Below, one piece after another: positions 35,970 to 49,200 of a stretch of DNA of 64,000 nucleotides (positions are counted from its first letter, which is position 1; each line of letters starts with the position of its first letter). Source of the DNA: Capitella teleta (Eukaryota > Annelida > Polychaeta > Capitellidae); assembly GCA_000328365.1 (NCBI GenBank), contig KB310235.1, forward strand, positions 348,675 to 412,674. Direction: 5' to 3'. The translations under genes and the position numbers were made by a program. Below the pieces are notes generated by a model. It was not told the origin of the DNA. It saw only the letters and a program-made list of their open reading frames with translations, and did no database searches.

Positions 35970-37427
35970 ATTTGGTGGTGTTCTTATTTTACTCTATACG
36001 GACTCCAGAAGGATTGCGTTTTATATGCAGCTTACTAATGTATTGCAATTGTTGCTATTCTTAGTAGCAAAGGAGTCTGGTTGCACCTGCATGCTCATTA
36101 TGTTCACCTGATTTCATCATCTGACCTGATTTCTCCTCGACGCATTCGGTTATTGGTTCTGAGATCAACTCAACGCCCTTTCCGGGTGTATCCTTTCATG
36201 AACCCGTCTGCCATCTCAGAGCTTAAGATTTTCGAAAAGCCTGAATTCTTTCAAGTAGAACGTTTGTTGGGGAATTACTCCTGTCAGTTTTATCAGCTAA
36301 TATTGTCAGAGGGTTGATTACTCGAACGAATCTCCACCTAACTTCTCACCGATGCAAGGAAAGAAAATTATGACCGCATGAAATTGACATGTATAGATTC
36401 TGAGCGGCCGATACTCTGTGATAGCCTCGAGCAGGGCATATAACTACAAGCTAAATCCGCCCGTATGCGAGCAATTAAAGCGCTCGGACACGGTTCGATC
36501 TCATTTTCTCCCTGGGCGAAACCCATTGTCTAACGAGCAGACGACGGCCACACCACCAGTCGGTCGGAGCGGCCAACTGGTGTTACGCAATGGAGCGAAA
36601 GCTTAAAATGGCCAGTGCTCCGGATCTAGAAGACTGAGCGCTATGATTCTTGTTTCACAAGAAGTATAAATCAATATTAAGATTAATTTCATCTTTACCA
36701 AAGCTTTTAAAAACTTTTAATAAAAATCATCAAATTCCATTCATTAACCCTCTGTGGCCATGGTAACCAGCGGAACTTTCTTTTCGTGCTTTCACTTTTC
36801 TCTCATCGTTATTTTGATTTATGTTCCTTCTGAAACACGAATCATAACGCTTGGTCTTGTATAGAGTCCGAGCACTGGCCACATATATATTTCGCCCAGG
36901 GAGCCAGTGAGACCGTTATGTAACCGAGAATTCAGGATGCTCGTCGGTTGCATCTTGTGGAACTAGACGCCTCATCATTGAAGCTGAGTCGAAGATGGAC
37001 CCGATTTCAGCCAGCGTTTGATTCCTTCAATTTCCACGTTGAGCATGTTGTCTTTGGACCGACATCATAGCATACTTGTATTTCAGCTTTTTCCGTTCTG
37101 GAGCCACGGTCCGTTTCAAGCGCAAACACAGTCATGTACACAGACCATGCACGTAAATTTGTAAACAAAATTACAGCTCGTTAGTCCGATGCCAGTCAAT
37201 ATGGTTGCCTAAAAAAAATACATGCACATTGCATACTGCGTGTACAATTTTACATTTATAAAATACTGAATGAAGTTGTTTACCAAACACAACACAACGA
37301 GTCAGAAAAATATTGCTATAATAAAAAATAGAGAAATGCAAACAAACATCGCCGCTAAAGATAAATCATGGTCATTGAATTGTCATTGAAACACTGCTGC
37401 TGCTGGTCATGAATTCACAAATGCATT
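35970..37427. other. Intergenic region with weak inverted repeat
   Basis: No gene recognised. CTCCCTGGGCGAAAC near 36510 and its reverse complement TTTCGCCCAGGGAG near 36890, each flanked by related bases (ACGGTTCGATCTCA / TGAGACCG), form an inverted repeat about 400 bp apart. This could be the ends of an old MITE. Confidence 0.4.
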
Positions 37428-40400
37428 TCAATACGGCCGACCCCTGCCTCTGCCTCGTGATCGCATGGGACGCCGTCCCGGAGGCCCTCTCCACAAACCT
37501 CGAGGGGGGCCAGATCCTCTGTAAGGAGGAGGGAAGCCTGGAGGAGGAGGAAGAGGAGGCCCATGTGGGCCCCTGGCTTCCCGCGGAGGCCCTCGCATGT
37601 CTTGGTCCTGGCTGAATGGTAAAGAGTCTTTGGGAGGTGCTTCCAAATGGAAATCACTGGCAATGTCATCTTCATCAAACCAGTCATAGGGGGGGTTGTC
37701 TGCTTCACTAACTGGCGGTGGGTTGTGGAATGGAGAAGGATGTGCTGGAGCAGGAACCCTGGAAGGGGGGCCAGGCATTGGAGGTCCTGAGCGGCTGGCG
37801 AGAGGACCTAATCGTGCCACAAGAGGACCTAAGCGCTCAGTGAGAGAACCTTTCCAGCCATCAATCTCTGGCACAACAGGACCTCTTTCTGTCACAGGAG
37901 GGGGTCTTCCCAGCAGAGGAGGTCCTCTTCCAGACACAGGGAGACCTCGGTCTGTCATAGGTGGGCCTCTTCCTGGCGCAGGAGGACCTCGGTCTGTCAT
38001 AGGTGGGCCTCTTCCTGGCGCAGGAGGACCTCGGTCTGTCATAGGTGGGCCTCTTCCTGACACTGGAGGACCTCTGTCTGTCATAGGTGGGCCTCTTCCT
38101 GACACTGGAGGACCTCTGTCTGTCATAGGTGGGCCTCTTCCTGGTGCAAGAGGACCTCGATCTGTCATCGGTGGGCCTCTCCCTGGAACAGGATGACCTC
38201 TGTCAGTCATAGATGGTCCTCTCCTTGGCATAGGCGGACCTCTCTCTGATCCAGGAGAACCTCTTCCAGGAACAATTGTATCTGACAGCGGTGAACGTCT
38301 ATCCTCCCAACGTGATACACGCCGATTCTGAGAAGAACTTTCATGAAGCCGTTCTCTGTCCATGGAAGGAGGACTATCAGTCGTGCGTCCAGTCCACGAT
38401 GGCTGGTGCTGCCTGCTTCTTTGGTCACTGTCTCTAGGAGGTGTATCGTGTCGAGGCTCATTCTGTGAAGAATTGCGAGCCCCTCTTCCTGGTTCTCCTG
38501 CATGAGGTCCCCTCCCAGGCTCTGAATTCTTCATCGGACGAGACATTGACCTGGGGGGAAGGGAGACTGGAGGCATGTCTTCTGTACGCTGCTGTTTACT
38601 GGCTTTGACGTCTCTTGATGGGGAACTCAATCGCTTGAGTGATTCTTTAGACACCTTTGAATTCTCTTCCCCCTTCTTCTCCCCTCCCTCTTCTTTCTGA
38701 TTGGCTGCAAAGTCTTTCATGAAAGCTGCGGCTTCTGCTTTTCTAACAACTGGTTCTTCTACGTACTTCCTCTCATCACCCCTCTTCGCTTCCTTCAGAT
38801 CTTCATTTCTTGAATCAACCTCATTTCTATTCTGCCTCCTCTCCGTTCGATCCTCCGACCTCTCCATATCCCTACTCCTCTCACTCTCTTCCCTCCTCTC
38901 CCCTCTCTCGGTTGACCTCTCTTTGCTACGCTTCTTCGCATCCTCACTTCTGCTCATCCTCGAGCTCTCCCTGGACCCCTTTCTACTAGACCGCTCGTGT
39001 GATCTCCTCCGATGTGACCTCTCACGTGACCTGCTTCTCCTATGCTCCCTCCTGTGTTCCCTTCTCCTCTCAGGGCTCCTCCTCCTGTGCCTCTCCCGTG
39101 ACCTGCTTCTCCTGGATTCCCTTGAGCGATTGCTCTTCCCTCCTCTCATCCACGAGCCTCCACTTCTGTCCCTGCGAGATTCATGATGTTCTCTGCCATG
39201 ATTCCCTCTCCTCGATCGATCCTCATCTTTTTCTCTCCAGGATTCCTCACTCTCCTGAATCTCCTCCGTACTTTCTTCTTCCTTATTTTGCAGAACATTC
39301 TGCACTTTTTCTCCTTGCAGAATTCGCTGCATGGCGGGAGTGAGATTCATGGCAATCGTTTTCTCTGGCACCTCAGGCTTAGGCTCACTCTTAGGCTGCA
39401 TCCCAGGTATCTGAAGTCCTGCCTTCAGGAGGATATCTGGGATAGGAGGTGGTTTCAGCACAGGGGGCAGAGGCATGGGTGGGGGAGCGGGAGGGGGTGG
39501 CACTTGCTTCTCAATCTTCCTCACTTCCTCCAAGTCTCCGAGACCAGGAATCGCTGACCCAGTCATGAAGCTAGCATTGCTATCAGCGTTCTCAGGGCTC
39601 ATACTAAACGGTCCAACCATAGGATTGTAATCTTTGGGCATTTGCCGGTAGTCCACGTCACCGTGGGCGTTAACTTTCTTGTCTTTCGTCTCTGGTGCCA
39701 TGCTATTCTCCTCGTTCGGTTGAGCAGTGCTCACAGAGGCCACGATATTCTTCAGATTTTGGAACGAAGATCCGCTTAGGAGGTTCTGTAGGGATGCGGG
39801 AAGTGATGAAGAGGGTAGTGATGAAGAGGGAAGTGATGAAGAGGGAAGTGATGACGAAGGAAGTGATGAAGGAAGTGATGACGAGGGAAGTGATGACGAG
39901 GGAAGTGATGACGAAGGAAGTGATGACGAAGGAAGCGATGACGTGGGAACTGCCGCCTCCACCTTCTTAGACTTCAACCGTTCCAGTGCCAAATTGGGGA
40001 CTGTCAGCACTTTCACTGACTCACTGGGAATACTCTCCTTTCTCTTCTCCTCCTCCTTTCTATTCTCCTCCTCCTCCTCCTTTCTCTTCTCCTCATCTTC
40101 TTGTTTCTGTTTCTCAACTTCTTCCTTTTGTTTCTCAATCAGCTGTTTCTGTTCCTCAACTTTTTCTGTCAGTTTCTGCAGCAGCCTTTTCTGCTCCTCC
40201 AGGTTTTGGCTTGACGACGTCAGTTTGGCAAACGTGGCCATCATCTGCACGGGATCGGAGATTCCTTTGCTCAGCTGATCAAACAGCTGATCCACCATGG
40301 AATTAGACATAGGATTCTCCACAACTGGAGTTATGTCAGTTGTCACAACAGACACCTGTTAAAAAAAAAGAAGAACAGGTAATTAAATGGAGGATATTCA

Positions 40401-43400
40401 TAATAAAAATGTCTATTCTCACCTCATTAGCTGCTGGTACCTCCTGCATTTCGACCTCAACCTCCTCTTCAGCATCATCCCCAAACGGAACCAGTTCTGG
40501 GTCATATGGTACGTCCTCCATCTCCTCAATTTCTTGATGCAGAAAATAAATAAAATAAAATAAAATAGACAATCAACACCTCATGAAGAGTAAGCCCTCA
40601 CTCTTTGCGGGGGTCACAGGAGGTCGTGGCACAAATGTCTTCTCCGCTGCGGCCATTTTACGTGGATCCAAACGAGCAAATTTAGATACAATGGGGTCTT
40701 TTTTGACCTCATCAGGGATATCCGCGTCGATGAGTAGATCATCTTCGTAATCATCGTCATCAAAATCATCGTCATCATCGTCATTCGCCATAATCAATGC
40801 TCCGTCATCCATATCAACCTGGAAATGGAAATGAATTCTTATTCCACAATAAATCCAAAAATCCTCACTTTCTTGGCTCTCTCCTCAGTCGTTCTCTCAG
40901 AGTACATCCAGGTTTTCATTGGTGCAGCAGCTGCAGATGTGGAAGGCGCGGCTACTGATGTAGAGACAGCGGTAGACACCAGAGGTACTGGCGCAGCTGT
41001 CGTTGTTACTGCTTGGCTGATTTCTTTCTTTACATCAAGCGTGGGTTTTGCAGTAGGGGTCTTTTTCAGACCGGAGGCTGTCTTGGCGAGAATAACGATT
41101 CCCAGGAGAATGTACGACCGGTTGGGGTTCAATCCTGGAGTAAAATTAACATGATACAGCATACTACACAGAGATATAAACACATACCAGGGCCATCAAA
41201 CGGCAACAGCACTGAGGGAATGGCAGCTTTAGCAGGGAGAGGCATCATGTAGATGTCTTTGATCGGGTGACCTTTGGGGAAGCGTTGCACGACTCCACAA
41301 CGGTTGCGTCCAATGAGGAAAGTGAAGAGGTTGAAATGAGGAGCCCTGTCTTCCTCTGTTGCTGGCTCGAATCGAACAACCAAGAGATCCTGCGTGAAAA
41401 TAACACTAATAATCACGGCAGCCACAAATGCAATGCGTACCCTGCTGCTTTTAAACGTCGGTTTCAGTTTATCCAAGTAATCAGTGACGTACTCAGGAGC
41501 CAGGCGGCCGGAGATGGTCATTACATCAGGGAACATCTGAAATTATCAATGAGGAGACCTCAAGCACGCAGTCAGCACCCACCTTCATGAGGGTGTGGCA
41601 TGGGCCAGACACTGTGCAGGCGTGTGCCATGAACTTGGTGACCTCGTGCGCATACACAAAACCTTTCCATATCGGTGGAAGCGTGTATAAATCGTCGTCC
41701 TTGGGTCGTGGAGGGAGAGCAGCTGCTTTGATGGTGGATTTAGAGGGAGAGGGGGACTTGGGCTCCTCCTTTTTGGGTTCAGAGGGAATGGAGTAAGAAA
41801 CCTTTGCGTGGGCCTCATACGGGTCAACGTCCGGTTTGTCCTCTGCTCTCCCTTTCTCTTCCGGTTTGTCCTCAGCCGGCATTGGCACTTTGCCAGTGCA
41901 TATTTTGCAGTTGACGTCAAAGAAATGTTTGCCATGCTGCGCTGTGGTGTCAATGATGATCGTGGAAAGGAAATCGGCCGCTGGGTGATAAGGCATCGTG
42001 CTTTTCTGCAAGGGACAACCAAATGTTTGTTATTTACAAAACCGCAGATAAAAAAAAAAAAAAAAAATTAACCAAAGAAAATAAATTTTCACAAAAGTTC
42101 TGACCTCCTTTTTAGGTGCTTCCTGTTTAACAGACGTTGCTGCTGGGGTTTTCTGAGGGGTGTTAGGTTCTGATTTGCTGAGTTCCATAAGCTCAAAGAC
42201 GTTCTTCATCTGCTTCTCTTCACTGTAATGAGCCAGAGATGAAGATGACAGTTCCTCTGATGACATCCGAATGAGGTCTTGCGTGGACAGCTCAGCGTTG
42301 AGGATCTTGCGAAAGAAACCCTGGAGAGACGAAGGAATATTTGGCTGTTACATCTGGCGCCACAAGAGGAGGAGGCGCACCTTATTTTTCATGTCTTTGA
42401 GAAGAGTAGCAAGACAGCGGAATTTTCCTTTAAATTTGGAGTTGACGCCATTGTAGGAAGTGAACATGGCTTCTTCGATATTCACAGCGACATCTTTGAT
42501 TTCTGATCCAGTCAGCATAACGTCATCGGCATCTTTTGCTCTGAAGAAAAAGAATCAATAAATAATGATCACAATTTCAGATATTTTCAAATATACCTCG
42601 CAAGCAGCATGTCTTTGAGAGATTTGCGCACACTTATCCTGATTGGGTCGGGCCCAAGGCTGGCCTTGGCTTCCTCCCTCTTCCTCCGCACCAGTTCCTT
42701 CACTTTACTCCTCTCCCTCTCCTCCTTTTCCTTCCTCTCCTCTTCCCTCTGCAATCGTTCCCTGATGGCTGCTTCCTTCCGATCCCTCTCTTGTTGAGTC
42801 AAACGATCGCGACTTGATTTGTGGTCTTTTTCTGCGTACAACATGCATCAGAATGAAAACCTGTGCTTCCTATTACTCACTGTTACTGGAGTAGAATCTT
42901 TTCTTCGAGATGCTGGACTCCTGACCAGCTTGCACCACTTCAAAAGTTGGGTGTTTCCTCAACCAGAGTTGTAGAGTTCTGCGTGTAGGGGCAGCGGGTC
43001 CGGTTAGGATCTTTCCCGATCTTCGTTCAATAACAACAACTCTCTCCTGTTCGTGATCGGTCTCCGTCTGCAAAATATCAACAATGAAACCTTGATTTTA
43101 TTAATAAAACCCAAAAGTCTCACGTCATTTTTGCTTGCACCGTAGGTTTTCCTCTTCTCCATCTCAAGCAAATCCAACGCATTTTGCGCGTGTCTTTCCA
43201 GGCATTCATCGCTGCAATAGACGCTGTCCTCTGTGATGCGACGGCTGCACTCAGGACCCCTGCACCGATCTTTACCCGATCTGGACTTCTGATCAAATGG
43301 AAAAAATAATCATTAAAAGAAGAAAATAAAAACAAAAACAATGAAAAACCTTTACGTCTTTGGATCGTGATTTATCTTTTTCTTTAACTTTCTCGTTATT

Positions 43401-46265
43401 TTCTTTTTCAGTATTCTTTCCTTCTTCTGTTTCTCCTTTCTTTTCTCTTCTTTCTTTCAACGCTTTCAACTAAAATAAAATTGATCAATCAGATATACCC
43501 ACCACACCAAAGAATATTCAGAATCTAAATGCTTATCAAAACTTATCAAAGATCAAATGACCTCCAAGTGAACCCACCTTCATTTGCATGGCCAGGACCT
43601 TCTCCTGTAACGAGTCTTGTGCTTTTATTTTCTCAGTGGAACTTCCTTCACTGTCATTCCCTTTAACGTCCGCTTCTGTATCAAAAACATCAGAATCCAT
43701 CTTCTCTTCTCCTTCGTCTTCTCCCTTTTCTCGCTCTTTATTCTCATCATCTTCCTCCTTCTCTTTAGATTTTTTTGACTTAATTCTTTTGGCATATTTC
43801 AATTCAATTCTATCTTTCAGTTCACTGATATCTGCAAGCAAGATTCCCATGATGTTCCTTCTCATTCATCTAATCATAACATACTTTGGCCTCGACAGAC
43901 GGGGCAAACCCAGACATGCTGGTTAACAGCCATTTTTTTGCCCTGGTTCTTGGTGATTCCCATGCAGAACCCATGGTACCACTCGGTGCATTTATCACAG
44001 CAAATCATAAACCTAAAAGAGAAGAAAACTTGTCAATAAATTTCACAGTCAGGGATTTCGAGCAGACCTTTTGCTGTACGGTCGTTGACAAATGCAGTAG
44101 AGTTTATCGGGATCCTCATCCGAGTCGAAATCCGAATCATTGGAATCGTCCTCTTCCTCCGAGTCAATATCGCTGTCATTGGAGCCGCTATCCTGAGAGG
44201 CAACAGCCTCTTGAACGTCATTTCCCAGCGTCCAATCATCATCAGCGTAATACCCTGGAGATCCGCACAATTTAGAAAATCCTCATTCAATATGAGGAGC
44301 TATATTTCACCTCTGCGGGCGTGTTCCTTGTGAGATTTCTTCGACACCAAAGCGTAACTCTCCTTTTTACGCCACGTTGGTTTAGGTTTCCTCTTTGGTC
44401 GAGTGGCAGTTTCGTCCTCGCTGACCCCTGACCCCTGCGTTTCATCTTCGTCTTTCAAGCGGCTATCAATTGGACTCTGTGCGGAATAATCCTTTAATAA
44501 GTACTCAGTAAATGTGGCTGTAACCACAGACTTCTCTCATTTGCAGCGCCTTCAACGGCAGGTCATCCTCACTGCTGTCGCTGTCGGATTTCATCTGCGA
44601 GGCAAGTACGTCAGACTCCTCCTTGCGAGTGGACTCTGAATCACTGGCTTCCTCGTTCCTGGGCATGGGTGGTCTTCCCCTGCCCCTCCCCCGGCCTCTC
44701 CCTCTTCCCCTAGGGCGACCTCTTCCCCTCCCTCGCACAGGAACTGCCCGAGGTAGCTCATGTTCGCTACCACTTCCTTTTGAATCCTCTTCTTTTCCCT
44801 TTTTAGTTTGTTTCTTAGATCGCACAGATGAAACCTAGAGAAATGGATTTTATAATAATTGCCATACACAATATGTAGTTGGGAGGCTAGGTTTGGGAAC
44901 ATTTCTACCGTACCAGAGATGCATATGCACTAAAATTTATTTTACCAAAATGATTATCTTAAATTTTTTGCGTTTGGCTTGCACTCACACTGCCGCTGTC
45001 TTCGTTCTGAGTGTCTTCATCGGCGTCTTCACTCTGATGTTGCGTCTGATCCAGGTCGATGACCTTGATATGTCGGTACTTCGTGTAATCCACTCGGCCA
45101 TCGTCTCTCTGAGGACGATGTGTGCGCATGTTATACTCCTGAGAAACGTCACAATACAAAGTGCAAACGATTCCAACCGTAGCAGCAAGCGCACCTTTTT
45201 CATAGCCTCTCTCTCTTCACGTTCTTTCTCAACATTTTCCATGCGAATTTTCTCCGCCTGTGATCGCTGTTCGTGTTCTTGAATACGTGTCGACCGTCTT
45301 GAATAGAAATGCACGATTGGTCCAGTGACAGTAAATACACCTCAATCTAGCTACCTCGCCGGTGGTTCGCGTCGCCTCCGATGAGGACTGAAAGTTCCCT
45401 CGCCCTCCGTGATGGTGTCCTCTGCTGTGTCAGTGCCTCCCTCCTCCAGCTCCAGTGACTCATCGTGCTCCCCAGACTGTTCCTCATTGGCGCCATTAGC
45501 AGCATATGCGTGGTCAGTAAAGGATTTCACAAAGTTTACCACCAACGAAGTTCCCATCAAACCTTCCTGTAACGTAGTACAAACCATGAGATAATTTGCT
45601 TCGCCAATATATTAAGACTTCAGTACCTGAATTAACTTATCATCTAAATCAACGAATTCCTCGCCATCTTCCAAAGGCTCCTCCTCCACGATCACCAAGG
45701 ATTCCGTCTCCATGGCATTGACCTCTGTTGCTAATGTTGAGGGGTCAAGGTGCTTGAGCATGCCCTTGCCATCGTCTGAGCCCAGCACAACTGATTCTAT
45801 TTTGCTTAAGTGTTCCTCGCTCATTTGGCCGAATAAGGTCTCCTAGATGAGAAGGTCAGAAGGTCATGAATAATTACTGTACAGCCACCGTATAATTGGG
45901 TGTTTTTATCCCCTATCCAGAAATGCATCAAATTCAGATGTCTTAGAAATACGACCTTAACTAGAGCCATTACAAGTACATGCACCTGGCGATCAGAACT
46001 CAATACATGTACGGAACGCTCTCTCGAAATTCACGGAGATACATCTGAGTCCTTTCTATAGATAATAAGCTCCTATGTGTGATGGTGTATACGATGTCAT
46101 GAATTGACCAAGCACAAGTACATAACCGAATAAAGTGTGCCCTCATGAGACGCATACCCCATCGAAGTCTGCTATGTTCCAGAGCGGGTCTTTGCCAGGG
46201 GATTTCTGCGCTGGGTTGCTCGCTTGGTCTGCGTGGTCTTGTTCAGCTGCGTTCTCACTCGACAT
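37428..46265 (-). CDS. PHF3/DIDO1-family protein (PHD, TFIIS middle, SPOC)
   Basis: 23 exons: 46158-46265, 45627-45842, 45355-45566, 45195-45297, 44989-45138, 44573-44834, 44311-44517, 44068-44254, 43885-44012, 43578-43831, 43356-43469, 43124-43288, 42881-43067, 42597-42831, 42381-42540, 42105-42320, 41583-42005, 41441-41536, 41188-41389, 40869-41134, 40602-40818, 40423-40532 and 37428-40355, about 2381 residues. Order: acidic N-terminus with AT-hook-like GRGRPRGRGRGRGRG; PHD finger (YCICQRPYSKRFMICC..WYHGFCMG..VWVCPVC, about 470-525); Cys motif CRGPECSRR..YCSDECLERH; TFIIS central domain (VRKSLKDMLLAR..); SPOC domain (about 1060-1220); Ser/Arg/Pro-rich tail in one 2.9-kb exon. Relatives bind the phosphorylated Pol II CTD through SPOC and compete with TFIIS. 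Junction 44573/44517 and donor 43356 (or 43350) are the least sure. Confidence 0.92.
37870..38250 (-). repeat. 42-bp in-frame minisatellite in the PHF3/DIDO1-like gene
   Basis: About nine tandem copies of a 42-bp unit encoding GRGPPMTDRGPPxx. The unit stays in frame throughout and varies mainly at the last two residues (VS, AP). It lies in the disordered Arg/Pro-rich tail. Confidence 0.9.
39795..39955 (-). repeat. 15-bp in-frame repeat (Ser-Ser-Leu-Pro-Ser)
   Basis: About ten copies of a 15-bp unit encoding SSLPS, with one shorter unit. The repeat on the plus strand reads as Gly-Ser-Asp-Asp-Glu and makes a false open frame there. Confidence 0.9.
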
Positions 46266-49200
46266 GTCCTCCTGAAGCATCGGTGTACTGCGGCGGCATG
46301 CCACGTACCTCTGCCCCGCTGTGCGACTCCAACGAATGAGTCAGGATCTGAAAGAATTCACACTCGTTGCAGCAGGCATTGTATCGTTGGGCTTGAATAG
46401 CTGGTTGAGATCAAAGACACCATGGCTTTGGCCGAATGTTTATTCGCACAATATGCTGCAAAGCAACCGCTTCGTTGTACGTTGGTCCCTGTCACGTGAA
46501 ATGGGCCATTTTATTGATTTTAATTTAAAGAAGTTTAAACTCGGAATTGCAACTGAATTTGATGGATACCCTGATACTATAGAAGGCGAAAGAACACGCA
46601 ATACAACACTGGATGTTCTAGAACTACCAGTTTCACCCTGAAATCCTTGACTTGTGAAGTGTGTGCCCGCGCGCAGCTGAACAATTGTGATCTTTATTGC
46701 AACCACTGTATTTATTCATCGTTAATAAGTCCATTCCCTGAGTGTACGCAATTTGATGGACACGAAACTGTAAGGGTACACCGCACACTGAATTCAAAAT
46801 GATGGCGCCAAAGTAGCGCTGCGTGTGAACTGTTCAATGATTCCGCCACGCCGCTGATTGGACTGTCCTCGTGCCCTTTGATTCGATTCGTATTTGCTCT
46901 CCTGCTTTAATTGATATCAATTGTTATGCTTTTGTTTCTTCCTTTTTAACCTCGTCATCTCCCGAGTTGTGTCTCCCTGGTAGGCGCCGATCACACGCGG
47001 TGGTCGAGCGCTGAAGCACATGCCCATGGACATGCACGCGTCAGGGTCGAAACAATGGACCACTGTGAGCATGCACGGGTGAACGCAGCTTCGAATGGAT
47101 TGAATAAGGATACCATTAAGTCCGAATGGAGGGCGGTGGAAGTTGGTTGAAACCTCAAGAGCAGGACCTAGCAGTGCAACATGTAGACGTCAGTTGTATA
47201 CAAGTATAGTTATAGTCCGTTTAAATGTACTACATAATAATTTTACGTATTACAGCTGTGTTCATTGTAGCCTAAGATTCAAGCCTACACCATTGTCCAT
47301 TGTTAATCTGCGGAATGCGTATACTGTGATGCCTTTAGTAAATTAACTGACCCACGATTTAGAGTACACCGTACTTCCAACACGTAAATGATAAAACCGC
47401 TGTACTGACGTCCGAAGTTGGCCTGAAATCGTTCTATCAAAATGCAGCACGTGCATGCTCAAGGACACGGGGTACTTCCAGTATGATGAATACAGAGAAC
47501 TTTCAATTGAGAACAGTATGCATGTTGTTGAAGTGAAACCGTGAACATGCCAACAAACTGAAATACAGTGTAGCTTTAATTGCTAAAATGCTCACGGAGT
47601 CACGGTTAACGGTCATTCGATCAAATAGCCCTACTGTGTCAGTTACCGTATCTATTTCCCGTGAATGATCGGTTTATTATCAGTTTATTAGAGTGCGCCA
47701 GTCAAAATTTCACTGAGATCGTTTTCGATTATAATTAATCAAATAATATATGGCTCCGAGATGGATATTGTGCACACGAGCATCCGAGAAGAGGATCTCC
47801 ACATGTCCCGCAATCAACTTGCGTGTTCTGTTTCGAGATACATCGTATATGTATGGATATTGGATATTGATGCAGAATTCTTTTTTTTTTTTTATAGTTT
47901 TTTTGTTGTTGTTGTTTCCTCCAACTTTATAGACAATTCAGTTGTGTTCTTCAAAGTGTGATGCTACCTGAAATACAATCAAAACTTAGTAGTAGGGTCT
48001 ATATGTACAGTTTTAGCTGGGCAACTTTTGGCATTTAAAGGTAGGTTGGGTTGCAGACACCGCGGTATATTGACGCAGAGAAGGTATTTCTATTGACGTT
48101 TGCGCCAGAAGCATGCAGTGACTGAACATTACTGATCAATCTGACACGTTTGAGCAGATAGGGATACATTCCAGCTCCAACAAGGATTGACGCTTTTAGA
48201 TGGCCCATATACAAGACGAGTTCACCAACGCTCCGCCTCAGGTTACATCCACAATGCTCTATAAGAATCGTCTCAGTGGTGGACACAGATTCGAACATCC
48301 TTTTCGGCCCAGAACGAACACCTGTTCTCTAACGATGGCGAGGCCAAGATGCAAAGCTGGCCTGTGACCGAATTTTTATTTGGTACTAAAAATGAATGTG
48401 TCGATGCATCCGGTGAAATTGGGTATGAATAGCATGAACATGCAATAGACTGTAATGCAGTAGTGTTGATAAGGGTCAAGAGGATGCCTTCTTTGTCTTC
48501 CAGACCGCGCGGTCGTCATCCTGCATCCATGGAAACGGTTACGTCCATGCTCGACTGCACGTTACATGCATTGACAGGCCACTGGGTCGTACCAATCAGT
48601 GCTATTCAGAACTTGACACATGGTGTCAATTACGCCAATTAAGGCCGACCACGTGCTTCTCTGTGAAATGGGTCATGTAGCTGTTTCAAGGTGGGTTTAG
48701 ATTTGTCCCAACCAAGCAAATTAATAGAATTAAACGAGAACAATACCTATCAGTCCAAATGCGCCACTGTGACAACTAGATAACTCATTCAGTTTACTAT
48801 ACTAGTAAAACAGAAGTTTGTTCGTTTATGTTTGATAGCCGATCAAACAATTAGTTGAGTTAAACATTTGCATGTTTTATTTCAGGCATATCAGCATATG
48901 CAGTAGGCCCTACAATAATTGAGTGTCACAAAATACATGTACAAATTAGGCTCTGGAACATACCGGTCAATCTTTCCATTTTCCAGAGCGGGAGACTATG
49001 AGGGAACCCAAACCGGGGTGGGTGTGGGAGAGGGTGCCCCCCTCCCAAGCCCCGGCGGTATCCTTAATCAAAATTTAGACTCAACAGGGCACAAATAACC
49101 AAAACATAAATCAAAAGGAAAAAGGGTTCATTAACTACATGTATTTATCTACAGTGCCATTACTTCTGTCTGCTGTGCGCACGCAAAATCCTTCGTATTA

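Noticed and set aside
37696-38196. Plus-strand Gly/Pro repeat frame, at first glance also CRISPR-like
   Set aside because: The 42-bp units are contiguous without spacers, and they encode the in-frame tail repeat on the minus strand.
39727-40278. Plus-strand frame of Gly-Ser-Asp-Glu-Glu repeats
   Set aside because: Antisense shadow of the SSLPS repeat in the PHF3/DIDO1-like gene.
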